Source: Branchiostoma belcheri (Eukaryota; Chordata; Leptocardii; Amphioxiformes; Branchiostomatidae). Taken from it: 64,000 bases of DNA. Shown one piece after another: positions 37,701 to 45,401 of the stretch. Both the position numbers and the translations under genes were made by a program. The notes under the pieces were generated by a model, which was not told where the DNA came from, ran no database searches, and saw only the letters and a list, made by a program, of their open reading frames with translations. How positions within the stretch are numbered: position 1 is the first letter of the stretch; the number at the start of each line of letters is the position of its first letter. The stretch is taken from contig NW_017804131.1 in assembly GCF_001625305.1 (NCBI RefSeq), forward strand, positions 466,885-530,884, read 5' to 3'.

Positions 37701-40700
37701 TTATCATTTTATCATTGCAAAGTTTGTAGAAAATTTGCGTCAGATATAGTGTAGTGAATGTTGATAAATCTAGTTCTAGCTGGAGCTGTATGTAGATCCG
37801 GTGACATTGATGACCATTATCTAATACTTTGAAATGACATGGGCGTGGCCCAATAATTATTATGTGGCCTACTGCCATGTAAGGGTGGTCAATCAGGACA
37901 ATGCCCCACGTTCAATAAAGGGTCAGAAAAACGAAGGGGCATGGTGATGGGCCCAATAACGTCGCTCTTGTGGCAAAATCTGCCCGACAGTATTCTAGAA
38001 TCCTCTTCAAGTTTTTGGTCGATAGCTCTACTTGTGTTTTACCCTGCACAATATCTGGTTGATGGACACGTACTTTCAATAGTTTCACGTATATGCAGCA
38101 ACAGGCTAGCCGGGCGCATCCTGTAATGAGGAGCGGCATGGATACACATGAGGCGTAGCCAATCTAAACATCGATCCGTCAAATGCGCAACGGTTGGTGT
38201 GGCCTGATTGGAATTTAAGTCGGGGTGAAAAAGGTACCCTAACGTCTCTCTAGTACGTTTCCCTAAACGCTGTTCTACAGAGAACTAAAGGGTCCCTGCC
38301 GCAACCCCAGATTTCTGTACAGCACGACGACGACAATGCCATCGTATACTGCCTTTCTTCAAGCTGCAGATCTCCTGCTGCCACACCGCCGGACTCCATT
38401 CTTCATCTGCTAAAAGGCCCGCGTTCAGCCTCCTCATGGGACAAAAGTGCATCAGTTGCTCATTTGCATTTAGAGCACCCCTAACCCTGGGGATTTCAGA
38501 TTTATGGTAGTTAGTTTGCAGATACCTCCATCAGCGAGTGTTAATGAACGACTGGGTAGGATGTAGACTTGAGGACGGTAAACCCACAACTCACACAAGA
38601 TAGACACTCCGTAATGTCGTGCGTTATAAAAACTCACTAATTCCTTACACGTGTAACCTGCTAAACGAATAGGGACAATAATTTTCAACAGCCTTAACTA
38701 TGAAATGATTGTTTACACTTGCAGTTATAACTTCCATAACTTGTAGAACCGAATTGAAACAACTTTTGACCTGAAACTTATTTCAAACCGTGAATACTAA
38801 ATCTACTTGGAATACTACACGTAAACAATTTCATATGACATATTTCAACATTTAAGGGAAGTCAGCAGTCTATTTGAATACATACAATTAGGTCACATGT
38901 TACAGGTGCGCATGATTATCATCATTGCAGACAAAAAGTAATGCTATGTACATGTACATGCTCCTTTCCAATTTGGGCCACAGTAACGGTCCAATATCCC
39001 ATTTGGTTCCAACTTTGTGCTCATTCAAGGCAGTTTTCTCTATGCAGATGAATTCTCAACGTTCCTTCAATCCACACTTGAGAACCAGAAGCGTTTGTTC
39101 TATGGGGTGTTAGCGGGATGGACTCTGTGAAATGGCTATTGCAAGTTGACCGCCCTCGGGGCTCTCACGCCTAATGGGTGCCGGATTATCTAGACAAACA
39201 TGCGGGTCGTTCCCGCTATGATAGCCCATCGCCTGTCACAGTCAGCGCCTTGATGGACGTATTGACCGATGGAGGTCGTCTCACCTCTCAGACGCACGGA
39301 CTAGTTGAAAGGCTGGCTATTCCTAGTGACGTTTGTTATCTTGATGAACGTCGGCAGGCTAAATGATAGGGTGCCATTTCGAATAAGACAATCAGTTCTA
39401 GTTGATTGAAAATGGCTTCGTTGTATCACACTTTGCCAAAAACTGTCGACTCAATGTCACATACTTGAAACAAGTATAATGTAGAAAAATGGTTCTGTGT
39501 GAACCTTCAATACAGTTTCCTTAAGTTTCCTGTGCTATAATTTGGCTAGTTATTGTCAGTCTGCATCAGATAAAGCTTACATCCCTACATGTGCTTAGTT
39601 CTCTATCTCTGTTATCGAAACTGTAAATCATGGCCATTAATACAGAGACATTCTAGTTTGCCTTTAGACGATTCGCTGTAACTTAGCATAGACTAACAAC
39701 TAACAACAGAAATCGTTTCTGCACTGTTTATAACGATATAACAATCTTTATTGACATAACAAAAGAACGATGACTTTCATAAGGTCTTCTACAACCTAAC
39801 ATACAAACAAATGGATACAAATAAATTGACCTATGTAGGAGTATAGGAATTAATCAACATGTTGGATTTGAAATATGCTTATGTATTAAAGAATGTTTAA
39901 ATCTTAGAGACTACATGTTAGAGAATAATTACACCTTAATTGTTGCCTGTATTCTGTACGCAGTTTGCCGCATACATATAGGATGACACAATTCATACAT
40001 TTATTTAGCTTTGTTGGATCGTTGATTGTAGAAGACCATACAAAATCTCTGTACGTTTTGTTGAGTCGATAAGAAATCTGAATGTATTCGTTTTCTACTT
40101 TTCAGTACCCCCTGTTGTCAAAGTGGGACCGTCCGATCCTTACATCACGGCCTGGGGTAGGTCCGGGGTCCTGACATGCGCTGTGAAGGACGCCAGACCC
40201 AACATTACGTCACTACACTGGGAGAAAGATGGCGAAGTCATCGACTCTCTGAGATACAGCACCAAGTATTCAGGAGGAACGCTGGCCTCTCCCGCGCTGG
40301 AAATACGGCACATCAGCAGGACCGACTCAGGCGTTTACGCTTGCGTGGCCGGTCATACCGTGCGAAGCTCAAGTGCAAGTTTAAGGATGAAAGTTCTCTG
40401 TGGGTGTTTTTTTAGCATATTATTTGTTTCCAAGAAAGCAACCGTCAAAGTAAGATACATATACTTTTCAATGAACAGCTCGAATATATACATATGACTC
40501 AATATACTTACTGGAGTTTTCATGCGATAGTCATATTATACAAATGAAACTATTCACGATTGCTGTAATGTTTTTAATATTTGGGGTTTTCAATGATTTC
40601 TTTATTGAGTTCTTTATTAATAGACAAATAGACATTGACAAGAACATTGAGTACAGAATGCAGTGATACAAAACTATATGCTAACAGAAGAAGAAGAACT

Positions 40701-43700
40701 TTATTGCGCAAAAGATGTAGCGGGTACAACGTATGGCAAAATATACATACATAGTTTGTGGTGTTAACATACACATATGGTGGTGTTGAGAATATCTAAC
40801 AGTTCTACTAACTGTAAAAGGAATGAATTTCTACGTATACGATCTACTTAATAACTTACTATCTCTACTTAAATCTAATAACGTTGGTACTTTCTGACAC
40901 AGATCCCGCCTCCATAATCAGCATATCTGAACCCGTGACGGCCACGGTGTCAGACAGCGTCACTCTGCAGTGTGTGGCAGACGGCAACCCTCCTCCTAAC
41001 ATCACGTGGTCCAGGAACGGAATACTCATGCGCAGTAACGTGGGCACGGTACCACGTGATGTTATCATCGGGGCTATCCAACTGAAGAACGTCCAGACTA
41101 ACGACACGGGGACGTATCTCTGTAAGGCCAGCAATGGTGTCGGGGACATTAGCACACGGTCCACAGCACTCACCATTAAAGGTAATCTTAGTCTTTATTG
41201 ATCACTACGTACAGGAAGTAGCAGCTGATGGCATCTCTGATTGTACCTCAAATGGACTTAAGGATACTTACACTTAAGCTGCCATCTATAAAACAACATT
41301 TCTTAGGTACATTTGCTAACAATACAAATAACATACTTGCAAATGTAAATTACAAAGATGTTAGTTTCTATTTTGGTATCCTTTTTGGTAATTGTCTTAA
41401 TTGTCGTTGAATTTAGTTGATAATGCAAAGAAAATGCGTTTTAAAATGTTTATCTTCGCAAAGTATAGCTCAGAAAACTACTGCTGTGTTTATTCTAACT
41501 GCAATAACACATGCATATGATATACATGTGTATGGTGACCAGCCCCCGAACTCTGTCCTGCTACATAATTTAATCGACCACAGGGTGTTTGCTACAGCAC
41601 CAGTTACCATGGTGAAATTTTAAAGCCAGGTCATTAATCTTAAGTGTTTGGAGAATAATAAGCAGAGCAAAAACTATATGTATGTCGATGATAGTATTTG
41701 TGTACTGTGTCCATGTGAACATATATATAATAGATGTTTGTTTAAAGTTAAAACGTTTGGTCCAACAACTTTGGGTCATTGAACCGCAACGGGGGCCGAC
41801 ATTGCCTACCAGATACCTTTGACCCAGTGTTGACGTCACACTTCAAAGAAGCCACGTGACAAGCTTCACTGGGTCAGTCTACTGAGGAAGACCAGAGTGA
41901 CTGGTGGAAAGCTCTGGGTGAGAGAATTTTTTGTGTTGGACCAAAAGTTTTAACTTTAATCATGTAACTACCAACACAGATTAACTTTCATGATATCATT
42001 ATAGATGTCTGTTGATCCATATTACAGGGTTGAGGGACCGGGTTGGCGCCTCCACAGTTGCCGTGATTGTTGGCCTGACCGCGGGGCTCCTGTGGCTGGT
42101 GGTGTGCGTGGGCCTGGTGGCCTATCTGGTCAGGCGGCGCCAGCGGCAGAAGGAGAAGAAAAAGTTCGCCTTCTACTACAACATGGGCAGGAGGGAGCCT
42201 GGTGTAGGAGACGGAGGGGTGGAGGAGGACAAGGAGCCGCCGCCGTACACTGCAATGCCCGGTACGAGTACATCCGCACAGTATATCTTAAGTAACCGTT
42301 TACTCAAGGCTGTGATCTATCTACATCTATGTGATACTGGACAATGCCCATCTCGGGTATAACGTCCAGGGGGTCAATGCCCTGGTGCGACTGGTTATGG
42401 TGGTGCAAAAACAAAAAAAAATTGAGACAACAATATGTCAAAATGCGGTGCAGTACCTACATTAAACATCAAAAAGTGATGCTGTGATATGTACAATATA
42501 GTCACCCAGGGCTAAATGTACGTAGCTAATGAGTGGCGCTGGGGTGGTCATAGTACTTGGCCACCCCAGCCTTGAACTGTTCAGTTGATGTTGCGCTAAC
42601 TAGATTACCTAGCTTGCAGGGTATTCCACTCTATTACAGTTCGTGGTAAATGGCTACCTCTGTAAGTCTCTGCTTTGCAGGAAAGTGTGATAGAATGCTT
42701 TGGTAAAAACGGTAATGGTCCCGTAGCCTGATTGAGGCCGTAGGGACATTGGGTTGTCCAGGGGCCGGTATTAGAAGATTGAGTCCATTCCTCTCCTTCC
42801 ACCGCCTTTTACTTTCCCAACCGTAGTGAGGTACTCATTTTACACCTGGGTGGAGTGAGGAAAGTTGAGAAAAGGGCTCCAAGGACACAACCTTTTCCAA
42901 GGACATAGCGTCTAGCCAGGAATGCAAGGAATCGAACCCGTGACCCCTAGATCTTACCTTAGCAACTCGGACATACGACGTCATATCCCACCACCCAAAT
43001 TGCTTTGACTCATCCTCGATGTTAATCTCAGTTCAGACATATCGATGCACCTCAAAAACATATTTTTTTGGTCAGCAGAAAGTAAGGATAGTTACTGTGG
43101 ATGGGCACTATTATAAACCGACTCGTCCACAAAATAATGGTCTTATCCCAAGCAATAAGGGGGAAAGATGGCCTCGATAGCGAACTCTCCGTTTCTACAG
43201 TTCATTTGGGGACCGTTGATTGCTCGTGTATTGAGACAAGGCCGTCAATCACCCTTAATCCTCCGGCTTATCTACCTTACGCCTCAGCTGCTGGAGCTGT
43301 TGCACTAATCCGCAGAGCTTTGCGTGGGGATTATAATTTACACTCTTATCCCGACACTTCGGTCATCTGGCGAAATAGCACCGCTATCTTCTATCTGACG
43401 ACTTCATAAAATGTACAAGGGGTACTTACTGCAGTAGGTCGTAAGATGCTTTAAGACCTAGTTTTCTTTATGGACTTGTAAGTGCGTGGGGTTTATGACC
43501 ACTGAAGACCATAAAGTTGCCTTGGAAAGTCAATACGAACAAACATAATGGGTCCAAATGCTTCCCTTGCGTATTTTAAAGACTTTTTAAACAATTGATG
43601 ATCTATAGTCCTTGTTAAGTTTGTCCTGGTGACGGGTGTAGCATACATTGTTGCTGTAAAATCGTTTTCGTATGATAATCTCTTTTACTTGTATTCCATA

Positions 43701-45168
43701 GTTTGTCTCCTAAGCCACTGTCATCGACGTCACACATAGCTGAATATGGCATTCCGAACACCAGCCGAACGCCCCTCAGCCATGGTTAGGAGTAAGTCTG
43801 GAGCAAGGTCGTCTGTGGTTGGCTGGTGTTCGGGAGTACGTCAACAGTGTTAGGGGTGTGACAGGGGGCCAAAATCAATTCAGACTGCTCCCGACCTTTA
43901 GCCAACCTTGGTTGGGGGACGGTTCTGGATGTGTGACAGGGGCTTTACTTGTGACAAAATTTTAAGATACCTTGAGCACAAAAATACATTTCTACAGCTT
44001 TTAACTGACTGTTATTCTTACAGCCAAACCTGAAACGAAGACATCAAGATATGGTGGCATCAACACCGTACGGAGATCATTAGGGAAGAAAGGTATGCAG
44101 TCAAGCATTTCCTGACATGGTAATACGCGTGGTACAGACGTATTGCCATGGTAAAATGGTGGTACCGACGTATTGCCATGGTAAAATGGTGGTACAGACG
44201 TATTGCCATGGTAAAATGGTGGTACAGACGTATTGCCATGGTGAAATGGTGGTACAGACGTATTGCCATGGTAAAACGTGGTAAAATGTAGAACTCATTT
44301 TTGCCTACCCCACAAGAAACTGGTCGTAATATGTAGATCATAGAATATATACAACGAGAATTCCTTGTAAGGTACATCAAGATACATCTTTAGAATTTAG
44401 AACTTTTCTTTCAGGTGAACGTTATGATATAATGTTGAAACTACATTATGGAGACATGCTCATATTGTACTTGACGCTGTTTTGTACTGTACATGAAGCC
44501 CCATACACCTTCATGAATTGTGTATTCTCTATTATAAGACAGGAGATATGCCCGGGCCTTATATGGTTATCGGCCCCGAGAAGACAATGAACTGACCCTT
44601 GAGGTAGATGACGTCATCGAGGTGCTGGAGGGGGAAGATGGCGGCTGGTGCCTGGGTTACCTGAGGGGCAGGATAGGCCTGTTCCCCTCCAACTACGTCA
44701 GATTCATTTCCGGAAGTGAAGGTAAATCTATCCAAAGAGATACGTTTTCCATTATCCATCACAATTTTTCCCATACCTCTTTTATTCTCTTGTTAACGTT
44801 TTCTTTTATAATCACAGTATATTCATTACGAGACGGACAGAACAGATTATTTTCAAACATTTGCCAAAATGTCCTTGTAACCTCTAGAATATCTCCAGCT
44901 CTTCTATCTTCATTATCCAGCTGTATTCAAAGAAGACGTCATCCCCATAATAGCAAACATTGTAGCATTATATATAAGTTGATGGGATTTTTATGTTGTC
45001 TATTGCTTTACTTTGCTTCTTTGGTGCTGTACATGCAATGCATTGGGCATGATTTGGCAAATAAATAATTTGATTCTTGTTCTGGCTTCAGCTCTGGCTA
45101 TGAAGTCCGGAGGAGCCTGCCAGAATGTTGTGCTGCAGGAGTCTGTCGGCTCCCAGCGGAGCATATGA
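25559..45168 (+). CDS. Gene 1: Ig-superfamily type I receptor with cysteine-less V domain and cytoplasmic SH3 domain (8 exons)
   Basis: Coding exons are 25559-25607, 32272-32622, 40106-40399, 40903-41181, 42028-42261, 44024-44092, 44539-44721 and 45092-45168. Together they give 1536 bases: 511 residues plus stop, with every junction in phase 1. Domains in order: signal peptide (1-20), V-set Ig without the canonical cysteines (about 22-133), Ig with C158/W172/C213, Ig with C255/W267/C305, transmembrane helix (about 334-359), basic juxtamembrane stretch, YYNM (374-377), PPPY (395-398), SH3 (about 430-483) and a short tail. It is probably a cell-surface adhesion or recognition receptor that recruits kinases and adaptors through its tail. 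The ectodomain recalls CEACAM, HEPACAM and CD2-like families; an SH3 domain in the same chain is not known to me from those families. Gene 2 downstream is a tandem paralogue. Exons 2-5 are very secure. The exon 7 acceptor and exon 8 are less so. Confidence 0.85.
29185..29551. mobile_element. hAT-like MITE in gene 1 intron 1
   Basis: This 367-bp element has left end CAGGGCTGGAAATA and, inverted, right end CAGGACTCGAAATTC. CAGGGCTCGAAAT-type termini are common for animal hAT transposons. The interior is unusual: repeated GTGCACC blocks in both orientations lie near each end. The flanks do not show a clean 8-bp duplication. No coding capacity. Confidence 0.6.
30493..30608 (-). CDS. Possible minus-strand terminal exon inside gene 1 intron 1 (unknown protein)
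   Basis: On the minus strand a good acceptor (pyrimidine-rich tract ending TGTGCAG) is followed by an open frame in phase 1 of about 38 residues to TGA. It includes SENGARILLLDHFKDE and the later block VRIVLWDHQRKFTV. The charged, non-repetitive composition is more protein-like than the surrounding frames. A start-like frame upstream on the same strand (ATG at 30814) has no donor in the right phase that I can find, so no gene model closes. I do not recognise a family. It could be an exon of a nested gene, a decayed element, or chance. Confidence 0.22.
31577..31746. repeat. CA microsatellite
   Basis: Imperfect (CA)n, purest at 31664-31690 and 31715-31744. It creates long artefactual open frames on both strands rich in Cys/Val or His/Thr. 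It lies in gene 1 intron 1, about 530 bp before the V exon. Confidence 0.95.
32272..32622 (+). CDS. Gene 1 exon 2: V-type Ig domain lacking both canonical cysteines
   Basis: The exon is 351 bases, phase 1 to phase 1, between ...TTTGCAG and G|GTAAGT. It encodes residues 17-133. V-set landmarks are present: VTLPATY in strand B (40-46), W57 in strand C, YAGR before strand D (87-90), SLRI in strand E (98-101) and DDGTY in strand F (108-112). Alanine 44 and leucine 114 occupy the positions where the intradomain disulphide cysteines normally sit. The N-terminal domains of CEACAM and HEPACAM-like proteins also lack this disulphide, and such domains usually mediate homophilic or heterophilic adhesion. 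The paralogous exon at 62121-62471 has the same length and also lacks both cysteines. Confidence 0.93.
32865..33085 (+). mobile_element. LINE 3'-end fragment in gene 1 intron 2
   Basis: It shares TCCTCTTAACATAAAAC...TCTTCCACTGTCTTGGAAGA and TTACATGTACTTGCAAGTAG with the inverted copy at about 11990-12165. The sequence just before the end (GTAGCCTCCGGGCAACGAAC) parallels the CCCTTGGGCATGAA ends of other LINE tails here. Confidence 0.42.
33009..34043 (+). pseudogene. Broken open frame of unknown origin in gene 1 intron 2
   Basis: The frame up to 33407 (with VEAAQRAFPSRHLIVIIPER and HSGGKYNYHDLLIHRKGDDY) is cut by the 212-bp insertion. Across the duplicated target site the same frame would continue for about 26 residues to a stop. 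A second protein-like stretch follows at 33657-34043 (FGMQLTVYRTLSNCDRLTNI). I recognise no family. It may be a decayed transposon protein or a gene relic. A LINE tail lies just upstream. Confidence 0.25.
33403..33614. mobile_element. 212-bp insertion flanked by a 14-bp target duplication
   Basis: CATTCAAATAGGTA occurs at 33389-33402 and 33615-33628, directly flanking a segment with inverted ends (GAATAAAGAGACTCTT on the left, AAGAGTCTCTTTACTC on the right). It contains CCCTGAAAAAGGTGACAGAC followed by GGTCACCAAAACGTCG, a stem-loop of the CTGA...AAAC type seen in other repeats here. A long direct repeat of variable size suits a retroelement fragment better than a DNA transposon. Confidence 0.6.
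34352..34617 (+). repeat. 260-bp interspersed repeat family, copy 4
   Basis: Blocks AACATTTGCAAAGCAAATGC, GGTCTGCTCTGTTATTTCTT, AAATCCCTCCTGCTATAAAA, GTTACCATGGTGATAGACGT and ACGTTTTCCTTCGGTAAACA mark a full-length copy in gene 1 intron 2. Confidence 0.65.
34845..35083. mobile_element. Left-end fragment of the CCTGTCACA TIR element
   Basis: It starts GCCCCTGTCACACATTTAGA and follows the element at 37003 through the CCGAACACCAGCCG, AAGCCAACCATGGCCGAACC and CACCCGAATGTTTGAAAC blocks, then stops. The right half and right terminus are missing. Confidence 0.65.
37003..37352. mobile_element. TIR element with CCTGTCACA ends and a 9-bp target duplication
   Basis: This element of about 350 bp starts CCTGTCACAA and ends GTGTGACAGGGGCT, and is flanked on both sides by TTAATGGTG (36994-37002 and 37353-37361). 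The interior contains many GAACACCAGCCGA and CGACCT(A/G)CT blocks in both orientations. It has no coding capacity. A target duplication of 8-9 bp is typical of hAT or Mutator-type transposons; the termini do not let me choose. Other copies are at 14950, 34845, 43714, 53263 and 56619. Confidence 0.75.
40106..40399 (+). CDS. Gene 1 exon 3: second Ig domain
   Basis: The exon is 294 bases and encodes residues 134-231 after a TTTTCAG acceptor. It begins VPPVVKVGPSDPY, the linker seen almost unchanged at the start of gene 2 exon 3. The Ig core is LTC (C158), W172 and DSGVYAC (C213), with a potential N-glycosylation site at NIT (166-168). The donor is inferred as T|GTGGGT at 40400. It is the only nearby GT that preserves phase 1 into exon 4, giving a tyrosine at the junction. 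GTGGGT is weaker than the other donors in this gene, so the 3' boundary is slightly less certain than the domain itself. Confidence 0.9.
40600..40745 (-). mobile_element. LINE 3'-tail fragment in gene 1 intron 3
   Basis: On the minus strand CGTTGTACCCGCTACATCTT is followed by TTGCGCAATAAAGTTCTTCT, a typical animal LINE 3' end with a CTT-rich tail. A similar GTGCAATAAAGTTC is at about 60645. No coding part remains. Confidence 0.4.
40903..41181 (+). CDS. Gene 1 exon 4: third Ig domain (I-set-like)
   Basis: The exon is 279 bases and encodes residues 232-324, with acceptor TGACACAG and donor G|GTAATC. The domain has the VTLQC strand B (C255), the GNPPPNITW turn into W267, and NDTGTYLC in strand F (C305) followed by KASNGVG, a classic I-set pattern. 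Potential N-glycosylation sites are NIT (264-266) and NDT (298-300). It is the membrane-proximal Ig domain and leads straight into the transmembrane exon after only a few residues. Confidence 0.93.
41422..41676 (+). repeat. 260-bp interspersed repeat family, copy 5 (diverged), in gene 1 intron 4
   Basis: Blocks GTATGGTGACCAGCCCCCGA, CTACATAATTTAATCGACCA and CACCAGTTACCATGGTGAAA place it closest to copy 3 at 18218, in the same orientation. Confidence 0.5.
41760..41935 (+). repeat. Relative of the 16850 repeat, in gene 1 intron 4
   Basis: It shares with 16865-17000 the order AACGGGGGCCGAC - GACCCAGTG - GACGTCACAC - CACTGGGTCAG - CTGAGGAAGACC. TGACCCAGTG and CACTGGGTCA can pair, and ACCAG/CTGGT forms a 5-bp stem after CTGAGGA. 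Probably the terminal repeat of a retroelement. Confidence 0.4.
42028..42261 (+). CDS. Gene 1 exon 5: transmembrane helix and proximal cytoplasmic tail with YYNM and PPPY motifs
   Basis: The exon is 234 bases and encodes residues 325-402. A hydrophobic stretch of about 26 residues (about 334-359, with the run GLLWLVVCVGLVAYLV) is followed by the basic stop-transfer run RRRQRQKEKKK. The tail then has FAFYYNMG, in which YYNM (374-377) fits both the YxxM consensus for the p85 SH2 domains of PI3-kinase and the YxN consensus for the Grb2 SH2 domain. An acidic stretch precedes PPPY (395-398), a PPxY ligand for WW domains of Nedd4-type E3 ligases and related adaptors. Whether these motifs are used is inference. 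The donor is G|GTACGA. Confidence 0.92.
42540..42990 (-). mobile_element. Probable tRNA-derived SINE (minus strand) in gene 1 intron 5
   Basis: On the minus strand, a head with CACGGGTTCGATTCC (42930-42950), a good RNA polymerase III B box, is followed by a body including CAGGTGTAAAATGAGTACCT and AAAGGCGGTGGAAGGAGAGG. The B box and a non-coding body of a few hundred bases fit a tRNA-related SINE. The A box is weak and the 3' end is not clear. Confidence 0.5.
43714..43943. mobile_element. CCTGTCACA TIR element, shortened copy in gene 1 intron 5
   Basis: A degraded left end (CACACATAGCTGAATATGGC) leads into CCGAACACCAGCCGAACGCC and GCCATGGTTAGGAGTA. The right end GTGTGACAGGGGC is intact. At about 230 bp it is an internally deleted member of the family at 37003. 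Confidence 0.6.
44024..44092 (+). CDS. Gene 1 exon 6: short basic cytoplasmic linker
   Basis: The exon is 69 bases and encodes residues 403-425, rich in Lys and Arg and with serines and threonines (AKPETKTSRYGGINTVRRSL). Acceptor TTCTTACAG and donor G|GTATGC are both good. The exon is phase-symmetric, so it could be skipped without a frameshift. A five-unit 30-bp tandem repeat starts 39 bases after the donor. I see no domain in it. It places the SH3 domain away from the PPPY motif. Confidence 0.78.
44131..44280. repeat. 30-bp minisatellite, five units, in gene 1 intron 6
   Basis: Units start exactly at 44131, 44161, 44191, 44221 and 44251 with GGTACAGACGTATTGCCATG (one has GGTACCGACG, one GTGAAAT). 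The near-identity of the units means the array is young. It begins 39 bases after the exon 6 donor. Confidence 0.93.
44539..44721 (+). CDS. Gene 1 exon 7: SH3 domain
   Basis: The exon is 183 bases and encodes residues 426-486. SH3 hallmarks are ARALYGY (430-436), the acidic RT-loop stretch REDNELTLE (439-447), DDVIEVLEG (449-457), GGW (460-462) with cysteine at the usual second-Trp neighbour, and the 3-10 turn residues LFPSNYV (473-479). SH3 domains bind proline-rich ligands. The sequence resembles adaptor SH3s of the CD2AP/SH3KBP1/endophilin style. Keeping phase 1 requires the acceptor ATTATAAG|AC ending at 44538; the neighbouring ACAG ending at 44542 would frameshift. Donor G|GTAAAT. Confidence 0.82.
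44740..45070 (+). mobile_element. Probable LINE 3'-tail fragment filling gene 1 intron 7
   Basis: The end CATGCAATGCATTGGGCATG followed by GGCAAATAAATAA resembles the TTGGGCATGAATTTGCA end of the LINE remnant at 23091. It occupies nearly the whole 370-bp intron between the SH3 exon and the last exon. Confidence 0.35.
45092..45168 (+). CDS. Gene 1 exon 8: C-terminal tail and stop codon
   Basis: After the acceptor TCTGGCTTCAG, the phase-1 frame reads ALAMKSGGACQNVVLQESVG... and ends SQRSI with TGA at 45166-45168, about 25 residues past the SH3 domain. Nothing in the tail resembles a known domain, and the last residues do not match a standard class I PDZ ligand. It is the first good in-phase acceptor after exon 7, but another terminal exon farther downstream cannot be excluded. 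Confidence 0.68.
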
Positions 45169-45395
45169 AGAAATACGCCAAGATTGTGTTCCATAAGGAT
45201 GGTAACAGTTCAGCTTAATAGGACCCTTTATCAAACACGGTGAGAAAGACTCCAGAGATGAACACACGGCACCCAGGTTCTTAAAGAAGATGATCGTTTC
45301 CCCACGAGGGAACGTCTGGAAGAAGCCACTGTACGTGTGTTATAGACATCTGCTTCATGCGGGCAAGAATCATTTGGACGTATAAATGACTAAGG

Positions 45396-45401
45396 ATTAA
45401 A
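45396..45401 (+). terminator. Candidate polyadenylation signal of gene 1 (ATTAAA)
   Basis: ATTAAA, the second most frequent animal polyadenylation hexamer, lies about 230 bases after the stop codon and is followed by T-rich sequence. No AATAAA is seen between the stop codon and this point. The hexamer is short and could occur by chance. Confidence 0.3.

Larger units (their letters stand above)
32623..40105 (+). other. Gene 1 intron 2
   Basis: This intron of 7483 bases separates the V exon from the second Ig exon. It is loaded with insertions: a LINE tail (about 32865-33085), a broken open frame interrupted by a 212-bp insertion (33009-34045), a 260-bp-family copy (34352-34617), two CCTGTCACA TIR elements (34845-35083 partial, 37003-37352 full) and otherwise AT-rich sequence from 37.4 to 40.1 kb with nothing recognisable. 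The equivalent intron in gene 2 is only 1443 bases, so transposon insertion explains much of the difference. Confidence 0.7.
42262..44023 (+). other. Gene 1 intron 5 with SINE and TIR-element insertions
   Basis: This intron of 1762 bases holds a probable tRNA-derived SINE on the minus strand (about 42540-42990) and a CCTGTCACA TIR element (43714-43943). The open frame at 43101-43409 is not protein-like and is not preceded by a convincing acceptor. Confidence 0.6.

Noticed and set aside
44060-44380. Minus-strand frame of repeated RLYHHFTMAI units
   Set aside because: It is the translation of the five-unit 30-bp DNA repeat in gene 1 intron 6.
44543-44595. Using ACAG (44539-44542) as the main acceptor of exon 7
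   Set aside because: It breaks the frame that encodes a textbook SH3 domain. Kept only as an alternative isoform in the findings.
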